Source of the DNA: Perkinsus olseni
Lineage: Eukaryota > Perkinsozoa > Perkinsida > Perkinsidae
Reading direction: 5' to 3'
NCBI GenBank assembly: GCA_013115135.1
Contig: JABANP010000228.1
Location: forward strand, 1-64,000
Length of the DNA: 64,000 nucleotides
In this document: piece after piece, positions 21,830 to 31,305 of the stretch
Layout of the letters: each line of letters opens with the position of its first letter
Numbering within the stretch: the stretch's first letter is position 1
Position numbers and translations under genes: made by a program
The notes under the pieces: generated by a model
What the model saw: the letters and a program-made list of their open reading frames with translations, nothing else
Told to the model about the DNA's origin: nothing
Database searches by the model: none

Positions 21830-22707
21830 TCAAGGAGGAGGGCATGTGTATGGTAGAGCCTTGTAGCCGTACAAAAGAGTAGCACTCTCCTCGCTGTGAT
21901 GGGGCTCCACCTTCAACATAGAATCGTTCAACCGCACGAAAGTGAAGTGGAAGGAAGTGTACGGGCCGGTGATGTTCACTGATTCACTGGTGACATCAAA
22001 AGCCGCCCAAATTGTCACCCAATGCCAACACGGTGTATTCTTCAATCCTTCCTGTTGAAATGAAGCCCACGATAATCCACTGGCCGAAAGATATTCCAAT
22101 GGTGATACACATCGTGTCACCACAATACTGCCGGTAGGGGTACAGCGGGGGAGAGCCTTCCCTTCGTCTCGGCCAGCGACGCCTTCGGGACACCGAGACG
22201 AGACCCCCACTGGCAGGCCTGTGGAGTATAGCGGAAGATTTGACCTGTGGAATTGCTCATTGTGATAGAGTTCGCCTCAGTGTTGTATTGGAGCGTGTAA
22301 TCAGCATGCATGTAAGGGAACGTGTGAGTGTCGTTGATGGACTTCCCTGGTCTGCCATCACCGAAAGAAACGAAGCCAGCGTCGTCCATTCGGTAGGGTG
22401 AATAAAAAGTCATCTGCCTGCCGGCCAAGTCGTAGAGGAAGGCTCTCATGGAGCCGCAGTTGCCGTTGCCGTTGGGCGAGAAGAAGAGCTTGTTGAGGAG
22501 GGTCCAGTCATTCTCCGCGCAATAATACCACTCGGGTCTGGCGGAATTGCACACGACCGCCATGCTTGGATATGCAACGCCGAGGACGACGACCTGCCAT
22601 AGAATGGAGTTGAAAACAGCCATGGCCGGCTGAGTGCTGGTGTAGCTGCCTGACGACGTAAAGTGGAACCCTTCGGGAAGCGGCACGCAAGCACCTTCAT
22701 CAGGCAT
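21830..22707 (-). CDS. Lineage-specific paralogue A, broken into three frames
   Basis: Homologous to the adjacent gene upstream: THTFPYMHADYTLQYN matches its NAFPYLLLDYSLKYN, and SFHFTFVRLNDSMLKVEP matches RFAFSLTRVDNTTLKLIP. To follow the paralogue along its whole length the reading must move +1 twice, first between about 22200 and 22117 and again at the stop at 21996. No signal peptide is visible at its start, unlike the neighbour. It may be a pseudogene, a gene with sequence errors, or the second domain of a larger transcript. Function unknown. Confidence 0.6.
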
Positions 22708-22754
22708 GAAATCGGTGATGGTAAAAAGTAAAAAACAGTTGTCCGACTCTCCGA

Positions 22755-23507
22755 CTAAGGAGCTCCACACTCTCGCTTCTCTTCCGGGGAGGTGGGAGTC
22801 TTCATCAGAAATGCCTTCTCGGGCGCGGATTCGGGGATGAGCTTGAGCGTTGTGTTGTCGACCCTCGTCAACGAGAAGGCAAATCTACCGAATGCGAAGG
22901 GGAGGAGAAGAATCTTCCTCTCCACCTCACGGTAAAGACCAAGATAAGATACCAGTGGGTCGTCCAGAGAGCCCGCCGCAGTCAAGGCAAGTCGGACGAT
23001 TCCCTCATCGTCGACGCTCAACCTCGCCCGTTTGCTACAGTAGAGCTGCGGGGTGATTGTTGCTGAATCGGCGGCGTTTGCGAGGGGCGGGCAAATAATC
23101 TTAGAAAAATGCGCCAACATTTTCCCTTTCAAGTTGTACAGTTCCACACCGTCCTCAAACTCGTTGTACTTGAGGGAGTAGTCCAGCAGGAGGTAGGGGA
23201 AGGCATTGGGATCATTCAGCCTCTCTCTGGTGTGACGCCCCGTGACACGCACTTCCCCATTGAAACGAAGTCTGTAACGCGCCGAGACGAATAGCCTTCC
23301 CTGTTTCTGGAAGTTGTTAATATCAATAACGGCGATGTACACGGTTCCGAAGGACTTATCGGCTCCCTCGGGCTGGAAATGGAGGTCGCTCGAAGGGCTA
23401 GGTAAGATGGAGTCCATAAAGTAGGTCGACGACGGAAACCTCTCAAGGGATTTTGACCACACCACTACCAAGACGCAGATGAGGGTGCAGATCGAGCGTA
23501 TCATCAT
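22755..23507 (-). CDS. Lineage-specific secreted paralogue B
   Basis: Intact single-exon frame of about 250 codons. It begins MMIRSICTLICVLVVVWSKS, a classic signal peptide; an upstream start at 23558 would add about 17 residues and spoil it. The mature part is beta-strand rich (TVYIAVIDINNFQKQG, ARYRLRFNGEVRVTG) with few cysteines. The downstream gene on the same strand, separated by about 50 bp, is a diverged copy. The pair suggests a family expanded by tandem duplication. Secretion to the surface or host interface is inferred from the signal peptide only. Confidence 0.75.
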   Translation of the reverse strand: MMIRSICTLICVLVVVWSKSLERFPSSTYFMDSILPSPSSDLHFQPEGADKSFGTVYIAVIDINNFQKQGRLFVSARYRLRFNGEVRVTGRHTRERLNDPNAFPYLLLDYSLKYNEFEDGVELYNLKGKMLAHFSKIICPPLANAADSATITPQLYCSKRARLSVDDEGIVRLALTAAGSLDDPLVSYLGLYREVERKILLLPFAFGRFAFSLTRVDNTTLKLIPESAPEKAFLMKTPTSPEEKRECGAP

Positions 23508-24866
23508 AACAAAGCCACTGAGGAGGAACGATTTCGCTCGACCAATAGCTCCGCACACTCGGATAAACTATAGTGACGAGCATCCGCTATGTGGGAGCTA
23601 CAGCCTCATTCAGTACTGTTCAGCTGATAGATTGTCATCGTTGCCCTCACCTGCGTATCGTTAGTCTCAGATAACCGCCTGGCTTCGTTGTGTGCCTTGC
23701 GCTCGCGTGCATGAGTGTGCGTTCTCGCGTTCTCATTGCGATTGAATCTCATCATCAATCAGCGCCTCTCGAGTAACCGGACTCCGGTTTGACGAGTTGT
23801 CAATGACAACCCATTGAGAGCAGTCTCAAATAGCCTTGGAACAGAGACAGTCTCATAGAACAACTATCCAAAACAACGTGAGCAGCCTCTCCCGTCGTTT
23901 ATACACTCGCCTGTTGCTGTACGCGGACTAAGTATGGTACCAACTTCTTACCTTCTGATTCTTCAGCATTTTACATCAGCCGTAGCACGCAAGTAGAAGC
24001 TAGATTGGTGCAATACCTTTTGTTGATCCCTTTGTCATTATCGCTACCGCAAGCTACATCACCAGGGTCGAGACTATGAGAGCCACACGCCAGAGGCCCG
24101 CACAACGCGTGGGAGACAGGACACAGGCAAGCCCATAGAATCGACGCCGGTTCCGCAGAGAGGACTGCATGCGCAGAAGTAGAAGCATCCTACCGTACCG
24201 TTATTGTTACAGACTGTAACTTACAGTCCATCGGATTCTCCGACAGACTCGCCGCGGTCAAAAAAGATGGTCGGAGGAGACGACAGAGTTTTTCTTGCTA
24301 TCGCCTACTCGCCCATTCTGAGTTGACACTGCCACCCTCTGTCTTTTCCGTTGTTGCCCACAGTCAATGCGAGACGAGAAGGAGTGTAAAATGTCTATCG
24401 GATAGACTCTATCCTTCGTTGCCTTCTGAGTTTGCTCTCCCAAGGGGAATAAGGTATGCCCTCGTGCTTGAGACGATCGGAGTAACACCCACGGAGGGGT
24501 CAAGTCAGATGATGTATGAACTGTTCGGCGATCTTCTCTCGCACTCGCTGCACAGAATTTAATTCGCTGGTTGCTGTTCGTTCTCTGCATCCACAACTCG
24601 ATGGCCCAGCCGGCCAACTCAACAACACGCACTCAAGTTTGACCTTCCCAGTTCAACCATGAAGGCAACGACCATTCTCCCCATGACGCGCTCTCATCTT
24701 TTTTCGACGTCTTCTTAACGGTCGCCAAGGAAGCAACGGGAAAGCCACGCCGCAACGATCTGGGAAGGTTCGCCGGGGGCCCGTTCCCTGAGGAGGGTCG
24801 CTCTCGCTTCGCAGGTTCCGATTGATTAATGTAACGCCACCTGAAGGACTGTATTAGTCGAACCGT
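23508..24866. other. Long non-coding spacer
   Basis: No coding frame supported. One diverged copy of the TGGACTATAAACTCACA-type motif lies near 24212-24236 in a small palindromic context. Confidence 0.4.
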
Positions 24867-26588
24867 TCATGTCTTTCTCTCGTACCGAGCCGGAGCCCTC
24901 TTCCTAGCTTGCAGTGTCAGCTCCCACAGCGAGCCTCGCACAGCCTCAGCGAAACCCTCATCAAACGCTCTCACGTATTCCGCCACAACTGCTGCACCGG
25001 ACAGACGAGACACCGGTTGGGACGGTGGCACCGCCTGATCGACAGTGAGTGCGAAGGGGGGAAGGCCAACCCTCTGGTGTCGAGTACAGTCTATCGGCGG
25101 GTCCGGATTCTGCCACAAATTGGTTCTTCAACTCGATAAGAAAAAAGGAGCATCCGGCGGAGCGATGTACCGTCCCAAATCGCAGACCCCCGTCTTTTCT
25201 TTCTCGTTACCCGAGTTGGAGCTCTCGCTACAATGATAAGGGTCAGCACCTCCTCGCTGTACTCCCGATGCTTCACCACAGCATCCTCGCCGGCGGTGGC
25301 GGCGACCAACGCTGAGGTTAGGCCGTTCAAAGCTTGAGGGGAGGCCAACGGCTTGATAAGAAGAAATCTTCCCAGCGTGTAAGTGACATGAGACGAACTC
25401 GGAGGGTTATGGGAGTCACTCTGGCCTTCCTGAATGATTCTGCCCGTGGACTTTCTCCGAGCCTAAAAGCGGGTAGAATACTCTTTGCGAAAGGGCATAA
25501 TGCTGGCAAGGGGCCTCGCGTACGAGATCAGCATTCGTCGCTGACGGCGTTTCGCTAAACCAATCATCGAATTGTAACGGTGGCGCGTACCACAACGGAG
25601 TCAGACCACCGAACAAGCACTCGTTCGACTGATCATAAACATAATTGTCCCGCTACTATGACCAGAAAGATTCAGATTCCCGTTCAGGCGCTCTGGTGCT
25701 GTCTAGTGGGGGAGGATATTGACGGCTCAGGCGTGAGATTGAACGAAGTAAGGCTGAATGCCGGTAGAAGCAGCCCGACTAATACCGTAATTCCACCATC
25801 TTCTAGCGAGGAATATACCACAACTGTGTCACAGATTGTGGGCGAGCCATCCGTTCTCGGGAGGATCCTACGATGACGCACCTTCAACGTGGCGAGTTCC
25901 TTCTCAATGATTCTGCTATTCTGCACGGCCGTCTGAAGTAGCGTTGCCTCAACCAAGTGTCTGCATCGCTCCGCCGTTCTTTCGTACATTTTCACCTGAT
26001 GGCTACTTCCATCAAGCCCAGCCTCAGTGCTCGACTCACCGTCTCTTGCCGTTTCGCGTAGGCCCGCCAGGCCCTTTGAATCCTCCTCGCGCACATTCTC
26101 TCCAGCAGCCTGACTCCGCCCACCCCCAAGTCGCTCGCAATGACGACCACATTCCGCGAAGGTGTGTCTACCATTTCAGGGCGTCCCCTCGCCTCACGAA
26201 GCTGCTGATAGATCGCTTCAATGTCCGCTACTGTCCTCGTTCTGGCTACGCTCGGAGGGGAGTCGGAGAGCCCCTGCGATGTGGTATCGCCGTCACTCTT
26301 CGGCGACACCTCCGAAGACGGAATTTCCCAACCGCACGCTCCCCAGGCTCCAAGTGTTGCCCATTCTCGAGGCTCAGCTGCACTGGACGGAGCATCCCCC
26401 TCAAGTCCTCGAAAGATCTCCTCAACCTCCGACGCTGAGCGAGATCTGTTAGTCGTCGACAACACTTCGGCTTGTCCGGCGCCGTCAGGGCTCTCCGGAT
26501 ACCGCTCCAAGATAGTGCGTACGCAGAGGGCGTCAAGCTGATCTCCGAGACCACGTGTTGAACTTGAGCTGGAGAAAGTCGATGCGAC
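24867..26588 (-). CDS. IQ-motif protein of unknown function (5' end unresolved)
   Basis: Exon 26040-26588 carries an acidic serine-rich region (SASEVEEIFRGLEGD) and ends in CARRIQRAWRAYAKRQ, a calmodulin-binding IQ-type motif. It splices in phase 0 across a 44-nt intron to an exon ending at 25995 (VKMYERTAERCRHLVEATLL, helical). Downstream minus-strand frames with coding character (SPQALNGLTSALVAATAGED; SGAAVVAEYVRAFDEGFAEA) run to a stop at 24867. Their splicing was not resolved. A frame at 26641-26829 may be a 5' exon but does not join in phase. No named family. Confidence 0.55.
25492..25566 (-). repeat. Displaced copy of a RING-finger exon
   Basis: Encodes SATNADLVREAPCQHY, close to STTNADLIRETPCQHY in the RING-H2 exon at 31580-31643. 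Nucleotide similarity begins at the exact exon border and stops before the FHHKC zinc ligands, which are replaced here. It is a partial duplicate, not a working RING. Confidence 0.75.
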
Positions 26589-26829
26589 CTGGGGAGAAGG
26601 CTCTGTTAGCAGCGACGGGAGACTATCGTGATAGGAATCACGAAATTCTCAGAAAAGTACTCGGTGGAAAATCGGATTCGTCATCGTCTATGGGATTAAT
26701 AGTGGCTTCCAGCTCCCAGCGGAAAGCTGAATAGGGCGGAGGTTCCGCCATGCAATTGGCACCCGTCGCGGCGCCGTACTGAGTACGGAGGCGAAGGAAT
26801 TCAGGCTGCTGCCGCCCGAGGCGCCACAT

Positions 26830-27710
26830 GTCCTAAAACCCCTCCTCATCCTATGCCCAATATGAGCTCTGAGGCGCAAAAGAAATCAACCACAGACTTC
26901 CCTGGTACTGCAGGTTATCGGTGATCGTAATGGGCAATCGCTCTGATCGGGAACTGCGAGCTATGGCTCTGGGAATAACTGCTGCACTACGGATCTCTCC
27001 AGATACCGCTCGCACAGAGCAGAGAATCCAGGACGCTTCCGTCGCGAGGCCTCACCGTGGGTGGTGGCGATATTTGGTTTCCTGCCAAGCTCTCTCGAGT
27101 AGTCGTACGTCCGCTTGTCATGGTCATAGGCCGCGCGAGGCCCCAGTGCTAGACATGATCAGGAGAAGTGGAAGGAAGCTCTAGCGCAGCTTGGGGTTCG
27201 AAGGAAGGAATCTCATGGGATTCGGCCGCCCAGTTACGACCACAAACCTTCCGTGTTTTCGCACCAGCATTCAGTCAATGTTGAAAATATTGATAATCGG
27301 GCGAAATTGTAGCGTCATAACAACGAGCATTCTGTCTCTATGTATCGCAACCTTCAGAATGTGAAGTTTGAAAGGAGTGGTATGGCGGCAACGTCATTTA
27401 CGACGATATAAGCAACGGAAAGGTGTTATGATTTTGTACACAGTCTCTTGTCTCCACGACTCTGTTCTGATATCCTCTATCGTCAAGCTAGTAAACGAGG
27501 TTCACTATTAATTGTCAGTAAACTAGTTGAAATCGCTAAACTTGCTTCATCATGTAGTCATCGGGAGCCGATATCATTGTGACGGCGAAGATTTTTGAGT
27601 GGCTTGAAATCCCCGCCGTCCGCGGCTGTCGCCTTGTCGTCCAGTGCTACTATAAAGACCGTAAGGTGCTATCCCCAACCCACACCGTAACACAAGGCTA
27701 GGAAAGGTTT
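26830..27710. other. Non-coding spacer
   Basis: No supported gene or repeat. A TATAAAG at about 27651 precedes no recognised start. Confidence 0.35.
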
Positions 27711-28176
27711 TCATTCACATTTCCTACTTCTCTTCAACGCTACAATCATGACGAGGTCAAGGAGGTCGGTGATGGCAACTTCAAGGTTGCGGCAAGGCAT
27801 GTGCACTTCCCAGGACTTTCGGAGTTCCGCTTGCCACGTGCGGCTGATGAATCTGTCGACTGAAGCAGTTGTCCTGATTGCCGCCCTCAAATTGAGCCCT
27901 CCATCGCCGCCCACTGAATTGAAAACTAACACTGTCTGGACTTGGTATATTGGTAAACGCTAGTAGACGTAGAAATTGTGAGGAACAGTAACAGCCTCGA
28001 GAGCTCACCTGAAGGATGGATGGAGGCCCGATAACCGTATTCTCGGAGGGGGCGAGGCATCGAAGCACACAAAGAAACTCTTTGTTCGATCCGCCAGCTC
28101 CGCTCAGAACAGAGTGCTTCATGTCCGACAAACTTTGCAGTACTTGATGACCAGAGGAATTCTTCTTTTGCATCAC
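27711..28176 (-). CDS. Small unknown protein, two exons
   Basis: An upstream exon ending at about 28008 (GPPSILQ) splices in phase 0 to an exon from about 27935 to the stop at 27711. The joined protein is about 110-130 residues: VLSGAGGSNKEFLCVLRCL, then TVLVFNSVGGDGGLNLRAAI and ISRTWQAELRKSWEVHMPC. Start codon uncertain (ATG within MKHSVL or upstream). It follows the NudC-type gene on the same strand with about 110 bp between them. No family recognised. Confidence 0.5.
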
Positions 28177-28287
28177 TCAAAATCGAAAATTCTGTTTCCG
28201 CCAATAACCCTTCTCCACAAAGTTCTTGTCTTGTTTTTCTCCGATTTCGAACCGTTAGGACGCAGAAAGCGGTCACCCAGGCCTACC

Positions 28288-29565
28288 TTACATCTTCTTC
28301 GCCCAGAGATCTCCCCACCAGTCGAACCACGTCCTGTCCTCATCCTCGGGATCGCTGATGGACGCCTTCTGTAGGGTTACCTTCACCTCACCATCGTCCA
28401 ACTCCCAGGACGACTTTCGAGGGTCAACCTTCCCGCTTAGCTCCCCTAAAACAGATACATCAGACCAATGTCATGACCGCGCGCCACGAAATTCCCTCGC
28501 TACCGTCGAGACCCTCGGCGCCTTTGATACGGACTGTGAGATGGTTAGGCTTGATGGTGACCCTCACGTCTTCATCACGGATATCATCTTCAACCTCGAT
28601 CGCCACCGTGACCTAAGATTCTCCCATTCTCGAAGGCCCCAGAGATGCTCTGCCGCACCCACCTTGCCCTTCATCTGGCGGAAGCGATAGTTGTCCCGAT
28701 AAGTGTTGCTATCCAGAGTACCCATGTCCTCAGGTCTCTTCACAACCGGAGCCGCTGGCTGCTTGACCGCGACTGAATGACCATCCGCCTTGGCCGGTTC
28801 CTCGTCCTCTTCGTTATCACTGTCATCGACAGCCTCGAGATCATAGTAACCTGCCAATGCTTCAATCCACAGGAGAGGCCCAATGATGAGAGAACACCAG
28901 CGTAGTTTCTTCCGGCAGCTCGAGCCATAGTCACACAATGCGAGGACTGCTGGGGTTTAGGAGACTCTGAGTGAGTCCAGGCAGCGCCGGCCCTTCCGAA
29001 GGATCTCGCTAGACACTATCATCAAAGCAAAGCTTGCTTCCTTCGATACGAATGTGAGGGTTCCAACCGATCACTCAGAGAACGACGCGTACGAGAGTAG
29101 GATAAATCGAAAACCATCACACAGTCGAGAGAACTCGCCATTAGTTCTCCCACCGGAAGGCCCTCAGTACAAGAAAGGACCACAGGGCACCATGCGCTTT
29201 TCAATCTTGCTAGGGTGTACGTGTTAAGGCGAACCAACCAACAATATCCCCAGAATGGTCGTCACCTTCGGGAAGGTCAGCGAGGGGATCGGCCGCGTTC
29301 TCCATGGCAGCCTTGGCCTCCTCCTCAAGCCGAGCCTTCACTTTATGAGCTGTCTGTATCCACTCCGCACTGGGACGAATGTCGGGGATCTCGAAATCTT
29401 CCCTGAGGGAAAATTGGCATACAAAAATTGCTTCGCTCCGCCGGAGGCTGGGTGCCCGCTCACCTCCACCAGTGATGGGCATCACTGAAGACTCTGCTGA
29501 TGAAGACGTCGCCGCGGATGGACTCCCGAGGGCAACCGCAGATCGCCGCGATACCGCCCGCTCGG
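28288..29565 (-). CDS. NudC-family CS-domain protein (5' end unresolved)
   Basis: CS (p23-like) domain co-chaperone related to NudC, which binds Hsp90 and dynein-pathway clients. Exons 28288-28445, 28504-28612, 28663-28850, 29266-29402 and one from 29464 upward join in phase. The C-terminal CS domain reads VTVAIEVEDDIRDEDVRVTI, PNHLTVRIKG, DPRKSSWELDDGEVKVTLQK and ends WFDWWGDLWAKKM. The N-terminal part is helical (WIQTAHKVKARLEEEAKAAM) with an acidic linker DDSDNEEDEEPA. The start codon is not identified. The introns contain dispersed motifs: one copy near 28480 and one GCTTCGCTCCGC near 29430. Confidence 0.8.
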
Positions 29566-30259
29566 CTGAAGGGACGCAATCAATGATACCACTCCATGCT
29601 AGACGCAGCTAACTCAACAAGGGAGGCCACCGTGAGGCCACTTCTCAGTGGAGCAGTATGGAACGTGAGGGGCGTAGGAAAGGAAGCGAAGGATTTCCAC
29701 AGGGCTCCCGCAATGTGAAATCAGATTAAGCGGCTCTCTATCGACTGAAGCTCCCCTTATACACCGTGCTGTACATGGTACAACCACCGCGTCTATCAGC
29801 ACGAAGAAGGTCGCCACTGGGACCTTCCTCACGCGAAGCGCTTCTCACTTCCAAGTTTCTTCTCGTATGAATTTGGCAACTTTGGCACAGTGGCCAAATT
29901 GATCACGAGATATCGGGGAAATTCTGGCGAGTATAGTTTCATGTAGGGCTACAGTAGGCGCAACCTAGAGTGTGGCTTTCGTATCGCCGGAAGAGTTTTG
30001 GCCGGACCTCGACCTCATATTGATCTGAAACTTTGCATACGGACTCCAATAACAACGTTATATTCCTTGAACACGTCAAGGCCCCGTTCTTTCTCTATGA
30101 ACTCACCCGTTCTCCTTCAAACCAATCTCCCCAGCGTTCTCATCAACATACATCTGCACGCCCAAATGGTCACTCTCAGGGGCAGCAAAAGCAAGGGGGA
30201 TAATTCGCAGCTTGGGAACAGTCTGACAACACCCGAGTCGCCTGGACACCAACAACAGT
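29566..30259. other. Spacer
   Basis: May contain the 5' exon of the NudC-type gene. Otherwise no supported feature. Confidence 0.35.
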
Positions 30260-30593
30260 CTAGCTGTTCACCTTAGCCGCCGTCGCCATGAGATCGCTGG
30301 TGTCGATCTTGGACTCGCCGGAAAGGTGGGCCATCAGCGCGTCTCTGAGGAAGCACCGTGACAGAGCTGAGCATGGCAGAGGGAAGACCTACTTGTCGAT
30401 CACAACGTCGGTGTGCTTCTGATGGAACTCCTGTTTGATCCCGTCTAGGAACTCATCATCATTTTTGTCCTTCACCTGAGGACCTCGCAGTACGCGCATC
30501 GGCTGGGATGGCGACGCTGGTATCATAACCTGAGAATGGGGGCGCAGTGAAACCCGACGGCGACGAAGGGGCTGTGAGAGACTTCTGCACCAT
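30260..30593 (-). CDS. Short unknown protein
   Basis: Start MVQKSLTAPSSPSGFTAPPF at 30593. The final exon 30260-30344 joins in phase to an exon bounded at 30393 and reads KDALMAHLSGESKIDTSDLM to a stop after KVNS. The middle reads NDDEFLDGIKQEFHQKHTDV. One small intron or frame change between about 30480 and 30500 is unresolved. Total about 95 residues. No known family; regular helices and codon choice suggest a real gene. Confidence 0.5.
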
Positions 30594-31305
30594 CTAAGGA
30601 CAACGAAAGATCCCCGACTGCAGAGATCAACAGCAGAGGCTAGAGTGGCGCTCAGCTCGCTGCAGAGTCGAGGCCGCCCAGCCGTGGCATTGCTTCGATC
30701 GCTTCAACGTGAAGATAATAATCGTCAGAATCGTCGGGAAGAGCAGGGAAGACTTACGAAAGAGAAATCGGTCGGTCGGGTCCTCGACATATCCGCAAGA
30801 ATGCAAATGGTGGGAAGATCAAACTACCCAGTAGCAACAGGTCTGAGAGAATTCTCAGTATTGTTCGTAGGGTCCACCAGACACTCCCATACCACTCCTT
30901 TCGGAAACTACAACACAACATACCTAACAGTTCGTTGTTCGGGAATAGTTACAATGATAGTAATAACAAGGACGACGAGGACGACTTCGCTATGGTACGC
31001 TGCCCCAATCCGTATCTTTCATCATGAGGTTGACCTATGAGGACCCATAGTGAGCAATGCTGAAAAGATACCTCCAATCAGGATGGGCGTTGGCAGGCGG
31101 GTACTATTACAAAAAGGAAGATGAGAGGCGACGTGCCGATCCGACGGCAAAGCACGGAACTCGGAATGACGAGTGTTGACACTCAAGAGGGTATAACAGA
31201 GAAGACCTTATTAAAAGCTGCGTCGCTCCGCCGACAGAAAATTACAGGACTGGATCGACTATCATGATCGTAGCGGAGCGAAGCGGAGATTGTTATACCA
31301 TTATG
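30594..31305. other. Spacer with motif copies
   Basis: No supported gene. It holds near-copies of the GCTTCGCTCCGCT motif at about 31221 and an exact one (minus) at 31272-31284, followed by CCATTATGCTACAC, a relative of the minisatellite core. Confidence 0.4.
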
